DNA of 33,002 nucleotides from positions 1 to 33,002 of the forward strand of contig PAQV01000091.1 in NCBI GenBank assembly GCA_002709405.1. The letters are read 5' to 3'. How positions within the stretch are numbered: position 1 is the first letter of the stretch; each line of letters begins with the position of its first letter. Source of the DNA: Paracoccaceae bacterium (GTDB lineage: Bacteria; Pseudomonadota; Alphaproteobacteria; Rhodobacterales; Rhodobacteraceae). This document shows positions 7,488-15,393 of the stretch, one piece after another. The position numbers and the translations under genes are program-made. The notes beneath the pieces were generated by a model, which saw only the letters and a program-made list of their open reading frames with translations, ran no database searches and was not told where the DNA came from.

Positions 7488-7562
7488 ATGTTTCGACTTA
7501 CTCGGCATTTTTTCCAGGCCATACTTGTCTTGACCGTTTACTGTATTTTAGCCTCGATATAA
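7488..7562 (+). CDS. Possible 24-residue membrane peptide after cheD
   Basis: An ATG preceded by AAGGGGG at an 8-base spacing opens a 24-codon frame, 31 bases after the cheD stop. The peptide starts MFRLTRH and continues FFQAILVLTVYCILASI, a positively charged N-terminus followed by one hydrophobic stretch long enough to cross the membrane. It could be a small membrane protein co-transcribed with cheD, or the surviving N-terminus of a truncated receptor. No receptor sequence continues in any frame after the TAA. Chance occurrence cannot be excluded. Confidence 0.3.
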   Translation: MFRLTRHFFQAILVLTVYCILASI

Positions 7563-8924
7563 CTTTTACGAGTGTCAGCAGGCAGCCATTTCTCACTAAT
7601 TGCCACATAGCCCCGGGCTCGTTCGCTACTGTGCTTTGATAATACATCTGGATAGCTCCGACTTTAAAAGGCCCCGCATACCTACTGCTCGAGCTGGATA
7701 TGCGACTGCACTACGCTTCTTGCCTACTTGCAGCTTCGGGCTGTGGAATATCCAATAGACTTTTTTACGTTTAACGGCAGGTTTGATAGATCGAATTCCT
7801 GATCCATTCGTGCTTGAACTGGTTGAAGAGGGCGTTGACGACTGCGTTTTAGTGGCAATTTTCGCGTTAGCTCATTGAATACGACGTATTCGCGAATGGA
7901 ATGCCGCCAATGATGACACGATTGCATATATCGAGTTCTGATCACCCTAAGAGCATGGCTATTGAGAGTTTTAGCGTCAGCCTCCGGGATGAGTTATTGA
8001 ATGGATGGAAGCTCTACAGCTTGCGGGAAGCCCGTGTCATGATCAGGCAATAGCGTTGATATTACAACACTGTCATTCCGAAATGCGCATAAAGATATCG
8101 TTCGCCGCCCCAGAGAGCATCATCTCGATCGAGCACAGACCCACGATGCGTCGCACAGCCACGCCAAGCCGCTCAATTGGGGCGGGCCATTTGTTTCAAG
8201 AATGCCGCTGATAATGTCCACGCTGCAATTGACTATTCAGTTTGGCCCTCAAACCAGTTCCGCATCGGCTCGCTATAACTCTCAAGAGCTGCCCACAATC
8301 GCCCAAGACCTCGAGGATGTTTGTGGCGGCCAGACGTCGACAACGCATCTTGCACGATAGTCCGAACAGCACTTTCCGGCTTTTCTTGGAGATGCCGAAG
8401 GCAACAAGAACATGCGTAGCAGTAGACTGATGAAAGTTCACATCCGGTCTCTTCTGGGGTGTGGCTCTGCGAAAACCACTGGTGAGACCTTGGTCCCTTT
8501 TTTGCCACCCGCTGCGCACTGGGGCCCTCTGGGCTGGGCCACAAAGTATTCCCAGCCCTTTGTCGCGACGTTCCCTGGGACCGCGCTGACATGAGGCGAT
8601 CTCTGCGCCTATTCCAACTGAGCAAGTCTAGGCTTTTAGCGAAGCGGAAGGCCCACCGACACCAGCTTCATCAGGGCGTTTAACTCCAAACTAAGGGCGG
8701 AGCGTAAGAAAGCGCTCTGGGTCACCAGACCAGCTGTGTCCCGCGATAGGCTGGAGGACTGGCATGGACGCCAAGACGAAAATCAGCGCGACCGGATGCA
8801 ACACGCCGGCCAGCTTGCATTATTTCGTTGGCGTCCTCAGCTCTTCATCGTAAATCATCCGCGAACATCCAATTTCCAGCCGTCCCACATTGAATAACTG
8901 AGTTTTCCTTCAAAACGGCGATCA
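7563..8924. other. 1.36-kb interval without recognisable genes
   Basis: Several frames of 60-130 codons exist on both strands, but none has a convincing ribosome binding site, domain motif or alphaproteobacterial codon pattern. Base composition rises in GC towards the right end, so the interval bridges the AT-richer chemotaxis region and the GC-rich sugar-acid module. It may be the decayed remains of genes or mobile DNA. I could not assign any fragment to a family. Confidence 0.5.
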
Positions 8925-8949
8925 GGCCGCCCCGCAGTTTGAGGCGGCC
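8925..8949 (-). terminator. Hairpin terminator after the RraA-like gene
   Basis: GGCCGCC and GGCGGCC (7 bp, perfect) flank an 11-base loop, starting 11 bases after the stop of the leftward gene. On the + strand the stem is followed by GATTTTTG. On the - strand it is followed by a weaker TTTT 9 bases further on. It could end transcription from either side. Confidence 0.6.
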
Positions 8950-8959
8950 GATTTTTGTC

Positions 8960-9673
8960 TCAGCGATTGTTGGCTTTTCGCCACGCGTCGAAGCGGGGGC
9001 CGTATTTCTCTTCGTTGACGCGCGGATAGAGACCGATGATCGGTTCGCCGGCATTGACCTGTTCGACCACGAAGTCTTCATAGGCACTCATCTCGACCGC
9101 CTCGTCGGCAACCTCTTCCGCTAGGTGGGCCGGGATGACGATGACGCAATCGGCGTCTCCGACGATGATGTCTCCGGGAAAGACCGGAGCATCTCCGCAG
9201 CCGATGGGCTCGTTGATCGCAATGGCCTCGTTGTTGGTCAGGTTCGTCGGGCTCGATGGGCGGGTGTGATATGCCGGGATGTCGAGCTCGGCGATGGTGG
9301 CGGCATCACGGAAGCCGCCGTCGGTGACGACGCCCGCACCGCCGCGTTTCATCAACCGCGTGATCAGTATGTCCCCGGCAGAGGCGGCATTCGCCTGTTT
9401 ACGGCTGTCCATGACCAGGACGTGGCCTTCCGGGCAGGTTTCGATGGCAACGCGCTGCGGATGTTCGGGGCTGCGGAACTGGGACAGCTCATTGCGATCC
9501 TCTCGGGCGGGCATGTAGCGCAGTGTGAAGGCGGGGCCGACCATGTTCTTGCCCTTCCATCCGATCGGATGAACGCCCTGGATAACCTGGTGGCGCAAGC
9601 CCCGCTTGAAAAGGGCAGTGGCAAGTGTGGCGACCGAAACGGTCATGAGCTTGTCGCGGGTTTCGCTGTTCAT
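8960..9673 (-). CDS. RraA-like / HMG-aldolase family protein, last gene of sugar-acid operon
   Basis: The 237-residue protein belongs to the RraA / dimethylmenaquinone methyltransferase-like fold. Members of this fold act either as RNase E regulators or as metal-dependent pyruvate aldolases and oxaloacetate decarboxylases. It has Asp101, exactly 20 residues, then Arg122-Asp123 (in VTDGGFRD), the D-X20-R-D pattern that, as I recall, marks the enzymatically active aldolase/decarboxylase branch. Conserved glycine-rich stretches such as PIGCGDAPVFPGDIIVGD are present. It is longer than E. coli RraA, with extra N- and C-terminal parts (ending in NEEKYGPRFDAWRK), as in sugar-catabolic homologues. 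AGGAG lies 8 bases before the ATG. It follows the aldehyde dehydrogenase by 81 bases. A catabolic enzyme role fits better than RNA regulation. The substrate is not known. Confidence 0.85.
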   Translation of the reverse strand: MNSETRDKLMTVSVATLATALFKRGLRHQVIQGVHPIGWKGKNMVGPAFTLRYMPAREDRNELSQFRSPEHPQRVAIETCPEGHVLVMDSRKQANAASAGDILITRLMKRGGAGVVTDGGFRDAATIAELDIPAYHTRPSSPTNLTNNEAIAINEPIGCGDAPVFPGDIIVGDADCVIVIPAHLAEEVADEAVEMSAYEDFVVEQVNAGEPIIGLYPRVNEEKYGPRFDAWRKANNR

Positions 9674-9754
9674 GAGTTTATCTCCTGGGGCGGTGCGCGC
9701 GGGGACATGAGTGCCCCAGCGGTCCCGCCTGAGGTGTTTGAAACAAAAGAGGGA

Positions 9755-11278
9755 TCAGCCGAGGTCTTCGGGAAGGACGCCTTCGGGCATGTTCTGGTAG
9801 CAGACCGGTCGCAGGAAACGCCGGATCGAGAGGGTCCCGACCGAGGTTGCGCCAAAGTTCGTGCTGGCCGGGTAGGGACCGCCATGAACCATGGTGTCCG
9901 CGACCTCGACGCCGGTGGGGAAGCCGTTGACCAAGACACGGCCCGCCTTGCGTTCCAGAACCGGCAGCAGTGACCGGGCGATGGCGGTGTCGCCATCATC
10001 CATGTGCATGGTGGCGGTCAACTGACCTTCGAACCCCTTGGCAAGCTCGGCCATCTGAGCGGCGCCGCTGACACGGATCACCAGGCCGAGCGGCCCGAAG
10101 ACTTCCTCTCCCAAAGCGTGATCCTGCAGGTAGGTTGCGGCGTCGGTTTCATAGAGGTTCGGCCGGGCGGTGCGGCCTTCTTGGTCGGTGGTCAGCACCG
10201 GTTTCACGGTGTTGCGCCCGTCAAAGCGCGCCTTGCCGTCGCGATAGGCCTGCGCGATGCCGTCGGTCAGCATGACCTGGGCGGGGGTATCTTTCAACGC
10301 CTCGGCCGCGGCCGAAACGAACGCATCGCCTGCGGCACCCGTTTCGATCACCGCGATGCCCGGGTTGGTGCAGAACTGCCCGGCGCCGATGGTCAGCGAG
10401 CCCGCCCAACCCTTGCCGATCTCGGTTCCGCGCGCCTGGGCGGCATTTGGCAGCACGAACATCGGGTTGACCGACCCCAGCTCACCAAAGAAAGGGATCG
10501 GTTCCGGGCGCTGCGCACAAAGGTCAAACAACGCGCGGCCACCGCCAAGCGAGCCGGTGAAGCCCACGGCCTTGATCAACGGATGTTGCACCAGGGCCGT
10601 GCCCACATCGCGCTTGCCGCCCTGGATCAGCGAAAAGACACCCTTGGGCATGCCCGTCCTAGCGATGGCGGCGTGGATGGCTTCGGCGATGATCTCGCCG
10701 GTGCCGGGGTGGGCAGAGTGGCCCTTGACGACAACCGGGCAGCCCGCAGCCAGGGCGGCGGCGGTATCCCCACCTGCAGTGGAAAAGGCCAGCGGAAAGT
10801 TCGACGCTCCGAAGACCGCGACCGGGCCGATGGGGCGCTGCATCATTCGCAGATCCGGGCGGGGCAGGGGGTCACGGTCGGGCAGCGCCTCGTCGTGGCG
10901 GCGGTCGAGGTAATCTCCGGCCCGGATATGGCTGGCGAACAGGCGCAGCTGACCGGTCGTTCGGCCGCGCTCGCCCTGCAGACGGGCTTCGGGCAGGCCG
11001 GTTTCCCGGGTGCCGATCAGGGTAATCTGGTCGGCGCGTGCCTCGATTTCGTCAGCGATGGTGTCCAAAAAGACGGCCCGGGTTTCGCGGTTGCTGTAGC
11101 CAAAGCACCAGAATGCCTCTTCGGCGGCCTCGCAGGCGCGGTTCACCAGGTCGGGCGTTCCAACCGCAAAGGCATGTGACGGGCCCGACGCGGGATCGGA
11201 TTCAAATGTGGTCTCGCCCGCCACCCATTCGCCTGCGATCAGATGCTTGCCATGGGGGGTGAAGATCTTGTCCAACAT
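9755..11278 (-). CDS. 2-oxoglutarate semialdehyde (2,5-dioxovalerate) dehydrogenase
   Basis: This is an aldehyde dehydrogenase that would oxidise 2-oxoglutarate semialdehyde to 2-oxoglutarate with NAD(P)+, the last step of the non-phosphorylative pentose/sugar-acid route. Key residues are present in the 507-residue chain: Asn160 (GASNFPLAF), Lys185 (VVVKGHSAHPGT), Glu266 (FGELGSVNP) and nucleophile Cys303 (GAGQFCTNPG). The KGHSAHPGT and GELGSVNP signatures are those I associate with this branch rather than with general ALDHs. AAGGA precedes the ATG. It starts 9 bases after the DapA-like gene, so the two are co-transcribed. The specific substrate is inferred from sequence branch and neighbours. 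Confidence 0.9.
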   Translation of the reverse strand: MLDKIFTPHGKHLIAGEWVAGETTFESDPASGPSHAFAVGTPDLVNRACEAAEEAFWCFGYSNRETRAVFLDTIADEIEARADQITLIGTRETGLPEARLQGERGRTTGQLRLFASHIRAGDYLDRRHDEALPDRDPLPRPDLRMMQRPIGPVAVFGASNFPLAFSTAGGDTAAALAAGCPVVVKGHSAHPGTGEIIAEAIHAAIARTGMPKGVFSLIQGGKRDVGTALVQHPLIKAVGFTGSLGGGRALFDLCAQRPEPIPFFGELGSVNPMFVLPNAAQARGTEIGKGWAGSLTIGAGQFCTNPGIAVIETGAAGDAFVSAAAEALKDTPAQVMLTDGIAQAYRDGKARFDGRNTVKPVLTTDQEGRTARPNLYETDAATYLQDHALGEEVFGPLGLVIRVSGAAQMAELAKGFEGQLTATMHMDDGDTAIARSLLPVLERKAGRVLVNGFPTGVEVADTMVHGGPYPASTNFGATSVGTLSIRRFLRPVCYQNMPEGVLPEDLG

Positions 11279-11287
11279 GGTCTGTCC

Positions 11288-12205
11288 TTATCCTTGGATC
11301 AGATTGTTCGCGGCCAGGAAGCTGCGCAGCTTGTCGGCCTGCAGGTCCGTCAACGGCCAGGCCGAGGGCGGCCGGGTCGGCCCGCAATCCATCCCCAGCG
11401 CCTGGAGCGCGGCCTTGACGCCGGTGACATTGGTGCCGTTCAGCTCTTCGGCGCGGATATCCTCGAAGGCGCGCATCCCGGCGATCAGGCGGTTCGCCTC
11501 GGGGTAGTCTCCAGCCGCCAGGGCGGCGTGGATCGCCATCGACCGTTCCGGCCAGACGTTGATCAGGCCCGAGGTGAAGCCGCGCGCGCCAACGGCATAA
11601 AGTGGCGGAGCCCAGACTTCGGCCAGACCGCCGACCCAGGTGATGCCGGGATCGCAGGCGGCAATCGCGGCGGCCAGTTTCAGCGGATTGGGCGTTGCCC
11701 ACTTGACCCCCTTGACCCCCGGCAGGTCGCACAGCGCCTTGATCCCGTCGGTGCCGATGGCGTCGTTGCGCAGGTACAGCATCATCGGAAGCCCGCCCGA
11801 CGCCTCGTGCACCGCCCGCACGTAATCCACCGTGCCGCGCGGGCTGACAAACGGGTCGGGCGGCTGATGAATCATCAGGGCCGACGCGCCGGCCTGAGCC
11901 GAGGCTTCGGCCAGGGTGCAGGCATCCCGGATGCCCCGCCCGACACCCGCCAGGACAGGCGCCCGCCCGGCGACCATGGCGCAGACCTCGCCGACCATGG
12001 TGCAGGCTTCGTGCGTGGTCAGCGCGTAGAACTCGCCGGTGTTGCCGTTGACCACGGGCATGTGCACGCCTGCATCCAGCGCCCGGTCGATGATCGGTTG
12101 CAACTTGTCGGGGGCAATGTCGCCCACCGCGTCGTAGGGCGTGACAAGGATACCGGAAATCCCCGCAAGCGCACGGTCGAGATCGCTGTTCAGATCGTTT
12201 GTCAT
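11288..12205 (-). CDS. DapA-family 2-keto-3-deoxy sugar acid dehydratase
   Basis: A 305-residue TIM-barrel of the dihydrodipicolinate synthase family that forms a Schiff base with a keto acid. Landmarks are GNTGEFYALT (54-63, the family GTTGE motif), Tyr144 (MLYLRND) and the Schiff-base lysine, probably Lys168 in GVKGVKWATPN. Lying between a pentonate-type dehydratase and a 2-oxoglutarate semialdehyde dehydrogenase, it most likely converts a 2-keto-3-deoxypentonate to 2-oxoglutarate semialdehyde. A 5-keto-4-deoxyglucarate dehydratase or an aldolase of the same family are alternatives. GAGGAGG stands 5 bases before the ATG. Gaps of 9 bases on each side point to a single operon. Confidence 0.88.
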   Translation of the reverse strand: MTNDLNSDLDRALAGISGILVTPYDAVGDIAPDKLQPIIDRALDAGVHMPVVNGNTGEFYALTTHEACTMVGEVCAMVAGRAPVLAGVGRGIRDACTLAEASAQAGASALMIHQPPDPFVSPRGTVDYVRAVHEASGGLPMMLYLRNDAIGTDGIKALCDLPGVKGVKWATPNPLKLAAAIAACDPGITWVGGLAEVWAPPLYAVGARGFTSGLINVWPERSMAIHAALAAGDYPEANRLIAGMRAFEDIRAEELNGTNVTGVKAALQALGMDCGPTRPPSAWPLTDLQADKLRSFLAANNLIQG

Positions 12206-12214
12206 CGTTCCTCC

Positions 12215-13957
12215 TCAGAAGATATCGGGTTCACCGGCCGCCTCGCCGAAGGTGCGCTCGAGGTAATCGAAGTCGCACCCCTTGTCGGCCTGCAGCACAT
12301 GTTTCGAGAACATCCAGCCATAGCCCCGTTCGAACCGGGGTTCGGGCGCCACCCAATCGGCGCGCCGGCGGGCGATCTCGTCCTCGGGCACCAGCATGTC
12401 CAGCGTTCGGTTCGGCACGTCGAGGCGCACGATGTCGCCCGTCTTCAGCAGCGCAAGCGGACCACCGACAAAGCTTTCGGGCGCGACATGCAGCACGCAG
12501 GCACCATAGCTGGTGCCCGACATGCGCGCATCCGAGATCCGCAACAGGTCGCGATGACCCTGCTTGATCAATGCCTTGGGGATCGGCAGCATCCCCCATT
12601 CCGGCATGCCAGGACCGCCCTGCGGCCCGGCGTTGCGCAGCACCATCACGGTGTCCGGAGTGACCTCGGCAGTCTCGTCGTCGACCCAGGCCTTCATCTC
12701 GGGGTAGCTGTCGAAGACCACGGCCGGGCCCTCGTGCTGGTAGTACTTCGGATCGCAGGCGGCCGGCTTGATGACCGCGCCGTCCGGGCACAGGTTGCCA
12801 CGCAGCAAGGCCAGCGAGCCCTCGTGGTAGACCGGGTTCGACAGCGGCCGGATCACGTCATCATTGTAGACCACCGCGCCGTCCAGGTTCTCGCCCAGGG
12901 TCTTTCCGGTGACGGTCAGGCACGAGGTGTCCAGCCTTTCTTCCATCTGCTTCATCAGCGCGCGCAGCCCGCCCGCGTAGAAGAAGTCTTCCATCAGGTA
13001 GTCTTTGCCCGAGGGCCGGACATTGGCGATCAGCGGTGTGTTGCGGCCCAGGGCGTCCAGGTCGTCGAGGGTGAAATCGACACCCGCCCTGCGCGCCATC
13101 GCGATCAGGTGCACCACGGCGTTGGTCGAACAGCCCGTTGCCATCGCCGTGATCGCGGCGTTCTGGACGGCGGCGCGGGTGACGATCCGGTCCGGCGTCA
13201 GCTCTTCGTTCACCATCTCGACGATGCGCCGGCCGCAATCGGCGGACATGCGCTGGTGGCCCGAATCGACCGCCGGGATCGACGAGGCTCCGGGCAGGGT
13301 CAGGCCCATCGCATCCGTGATCGCGGTCATGGTCGACGCCGTGCCCATGGTCATGCAGGTGCCGGCAGACCGGGCGATGCCGCCCTGGATGCCCAGCCAT
13401 TCCTCGTCGGTGATGTTGCCCGCGCGGCGCTCGTCCCAGTATTTCCACGCGTCCGACCCGCTGCCCAGGATCTTGCCAGCGTAATGGCCGCGCATCATCG
13501 GACCGGCCGGCAGGTAGATCATCGGGATGCCGGCGGTCAGCGCGCCCATGACAAGGCCCGGCGTGGTCTTGTCGCAACCGCCCATCAGAACCACCCCGTC
13601 AAACGGGTGCGAGCGGATCATCTCCTCGGTCTCCATCGCCAGCATGTTGCGATAGAGCATCGACGTCGGCTTGGTGAACGATTCGTCGACCGAGAGCGAG
13701 GGCATCTCGACGCCAAGCCCGCCCGCCTGCGCCACGCCCCGCTTCACATCCTGTGCACGCTCTCGGAAATGGCCGTGGCACGAGTTGATTTCGGACCAGG
13801 TGTTGAGGATGCCAATGATCGGTTTTCCCCGGAATTCCTCTTCGGAATAGCCCAGCTGCATCATGCGCGACCGGTGCCCGAAGCTGCGCAGATCATCGGG
13901 TGCGAACCAACGGTCGCTTCTCAGCATGCGCGGCTTTTCGGTGCCATCTGCTGCCAT
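12215..13957 (-). CDS. IlvD/Edd-family sugar acid dehydratase (arabonate dehydratase-like)
   Basis: This iron-sulfur dehydratase would turn an aldonate into its 2-keto-3-deoxy form. With the start at 13957 (580 residues), three cysteines that can hold a [2Fe-2S] cluster fall at 60 (EINSCHGH), 128 (GGCDKTTP) and 201 (AGTCMTMGTAST). Lys130 is at the carbamylated magnesium-binding position, and RISDARMSGTSYG carries the catalytic serine. These positions are each one residue off those I recall for Rhizobium L-arabonate dehydratase. The frame is open for another 17 codons, but GGGAGG 8 bases before 13957 fixes the start. The longer version would begin inside the palindromic operator. First gene of the leftward operon. 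Pentonate is the likely substrate class, but which isomer cannot be read. Confidence 0.92.
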   Translation of the reverse strand: MAADGTEKPRMLRSDRWFAPDDLRSFGHRSRMMQLGYSEEEFRGKPIIGILNTWSEINSCHGHFRERAQDVKRGVAQAGGLGVEMPSLSVDESFTKPTSMLYRNMLAMETEEMIRSHPFDGVVLMGGCDKTTPGLVMGALTAGIPMIYLPAGPMMRGHYAGKILGSGSDAWKYWDERRAGNITDEEWLGIQGGIARSAGTCMTMGTASTMTAITDAMGLTLPGASSIPAVDSGHQRMSADCGRRIVEMVNEELTPDRIVTRAAVQNAAITAMATGCSTNAVVHLIAMARRAGVDFTLDDLDALGRNTPLIANVRPSGKDYLMEDFFYAGGLRALMKQMEERLDTSCLTVTGKTLGENLDGAVVYNDDVIRPLSNPVYHEGSLALLRGNLCPDGAVIKPAACDPKYYQHEGPAVVFDSYPEMKAWVDDETAEVTPDTVMVLRNAGPQGGPGMPEWGMLPIPKALIKQGHRDLLRISDARMSGTSYGACVLHVAPESFVGGPLALLKTGDIVRLDVPNRTLDMLVPEDEIARRRADWVAPEPRFERGYGWMFSKHVLQADKGCDFDYLERTFGEAAGEPDIF

Positions 13958-13992
13958 GTCCGATCCTCCCTTCATCGTCATAGGTTTCCCTG

Positions 13993-14008
13993 ATGTATGC
14001 GCATACAT
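13993..14008. promoter_or_regulatory. Operator 1: perfect 16-bp palindrome ATGTATGCGCATACAT
   Basis: A perfect palindrome 35 bases upstream of the dehydratase start. On the leftward strand TTGACC (14021 to 14016) stands 17 bases before ATACAT (13998 to 13993), so the palindrome would cover the -10 and part of the spacer, an ideal repressor position. Its ATGTAT-N4-ATACAT form resembles the 16-bp boxes I recall for gluconate-type LacI-family repressors. One such repressor is encoded at 17352. Confidence 0.7.
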
Positions 14009-14102
14009 ATCATCTGGTCAATGACGAACCCGCCCTTCAACGCAATATCATTTGGTAATAACTTGACCATTGACAAAGCCCCGGCCAGTACGTCAGTACT
14101 TT

Positions 14103-14118
14103 ATGTATGCGCATACAC
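14103..14118. promoter_or_regulatory. Operator 2: near-identical palindrome ATGTATGCGCATACAC
   Basis: The second copy of TGTATGCGCATACA, with a single mismatch in the outermost pair, is centred exactly 110 bp from the first. It lies 78 bases upstream of the transporter binding-protein start and downstream of TTGACA (14070-14075), a candidate -35 for rightward transcription. No good -10 is seen at standard spacing. Its position suggests repression of the rightward operon, and the pair could support DNA looping between divergent promoters. Confidence 0.65.
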
Positions 14119-14196
14119 AGCGCTGCCAGACGTTGAGGAGCGCCCTGGCAACTTATGGATACCGGTCGCATTGCGGCCACTTGGGAGGCACAGACC

Positions 14197-15246
14197 ATGA
14201 AACTGAACCGTCGTACCCTTCTTGCCGCCGTCAGCACCGTTGCGCTGGTTGCTGCCCCCTTCGCCGCCGTGGCGCAGGAGCTGCCCCGCAATGTCCGGAT
14301 GGTGATCGGCTCGAAGTCCACGGGTGGCGACACCTACCAGAACTCGGCCATCGTGGCCGAAGCCCTGTCCGACCACCTGGGCATCAACGTCAAAGTCGAC
14401 GCGGTCGGCGCGTCTGCCGCGTTCAAGGCGCTGGATCGCGACAAGCGCGGCACCACCATCATGGTGTTCCACGATCAGTCCTACCTTGGCGAACTGTATG
14501 GCCGGGAAGGCTATGTCGACCCGTTCGCGAACTACACCGTGGGCGCAACCGTCGCGATCAACCCGGGCAACGCCTACCTGGTGCCCGCCAACAGCCCTTA
14601 CGACAGCATGGAAGACATCCTGACCGCCGCGGCCAACGGAGAAACCGTCCGCGTGGCGATCCAGCCGGGCGGCGTGTCGGAAATCGGTTTTTCGGCGATG
14701 AAGAACGCCGCGGCGGTCCGCGCGCCCGGATCGGAAAAGAACATCGTCGCGGTGAACACCGGCTCGCAGTCGGACAAGAACCAGGCGATGTGGGACGGGC
14801 TGGCCGACGTCATCAACGGCTCGATCCAGGCGAACGAACAGTTCACCCAGCTTGAGGCCGACGACCAGAAGGCGATGAAGTTCGTCTGGGTCACCGCACG
14901 CCCCGGCACGCTTGAACAGGCCCCGGCCGAGGGCATGGGCGGCACCGACCGCGACGCGCTGCTGCGCTATGCCTCGCCGCAGACCTCTGTCACGCTGGAT
15001 GGCGACACCGATTTCACCTTCGACAAGGAATTCTTCTTCCTGTTCAACAAGGACATGGACCCGGCGATCATCACCCAGATCGACGACGCCCTGACGGAAA
15101 TCTTCGCCCAGGGCGACATCCAGGAGCGCCAGAAGTCGGCCTTCTTCATTCCGAACTTCCTGCCCTCGGACGAGGCGCAAAAGCACCTGACCGACAAGCG
15201 CGACACCTATGGCAAGGTGATCTCGCAGATCCAGGGCGACAGCTGA
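14197..15246 (+). CDS. TctC-like periplasmic substrate-binding protein
   Basis: This is the periplasmic receptor of a tripartite tricarboxylate transporter. The 349-residue precursor starts MKLNRRTLLAAVSTVALVAA, a Sec signal peptide with cleavage probably after AVAQ or AQE near residue 27. The mature part has the TctC/Bug layout: an early strand NVRMVIGSKSTGGDTYQNSA, then alternating lobes, and YLVPANSPY near 130. It diverges from well-known TctC proteins, so the assignment leans on the tctB and tctA genes downstream. GGGAGG 8 bases before 14197 decides the start over an upstream in-frame Met at 14155. First gene of the rightward operon, under the palindromic operator. The ligand is probably the sugar acid degraded by the divergent operon. 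Confidence 0.8.
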   Translation: MKLNRRTLLAAVSTVALVAAPFAAVAQELPRNVRMVIGSKSTGGDTYQNSAIVAEALSDHLGINVKVDAVGASAAFKALDRDKRGTTIMVFHDQSYLGELYGREGYVDPFANYTVGATVAINPGNAYLVPANSPYDSMEDILTAAANGETVRVAIQPGGVSEIGFSAMKNAAAVRAPGSEKNIVAVNTGSQSDKNQAMWDGLADVINGSIQANEQFTQLEADDQKAMKFVWVTARPGTLEQAPAEGMGGTDRDALLRYASPQTSVTLDGDTDFTFDKEFFFLFNKDMDPAIITQIDDALTEIFAQGDIQERQKSAFFIPNFLPSDEAQKHLTDKRDTYGKVISQIQGDS

Positions 15247-15262
15247 TCGCCTGACCCGGAAC

Positions 15263-15295
15263 GGCCTCCGGTGCGATGCGCGCCGGGGGCCTTTC
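15263..15295 (+). terminator. Intercistronic hairpin between binding-protein and tctB genes
   Basis: GGCCTCCGG (15263-15271) pairs with CCGGGGGCC (15283-15291) with one G-U, around an 11-base loop, followed by TTTCAT. It stands 17 bases after the binding-protein stop and 98 bases before tctB. A partial terminator or mRNA-stabilising stem here would give more binding protein than permease, a common arrangement for such transporters. Confidence 0.6.
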
Positions 15296-15393
15296 ATCAG
15301 CCGTTACCCACGCTCAGGCTGTCATCGCAGGGATGACGGTGGCAGGGTCGGCTGTGCCGCAAGACAGACCTCCAGCTACCCGGGGAGAGCGCC

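Noticed and set aside
8233-8625. A 130-codon frame on the - strand with Cys-rich middle (YCYACSCC)
   Set aside because: No start signal, no family resemblance, and a competing frame of similar length overlaps it. It is probably chance or decayed sequence.
11243-13993. A 916-codon open frame on the + strand
   Set aside because: It lies antisense to three well-supported enzyme genes, has Arg/His/Gly-rich composition typical of GC-rich shadow frames, and shows no domain.
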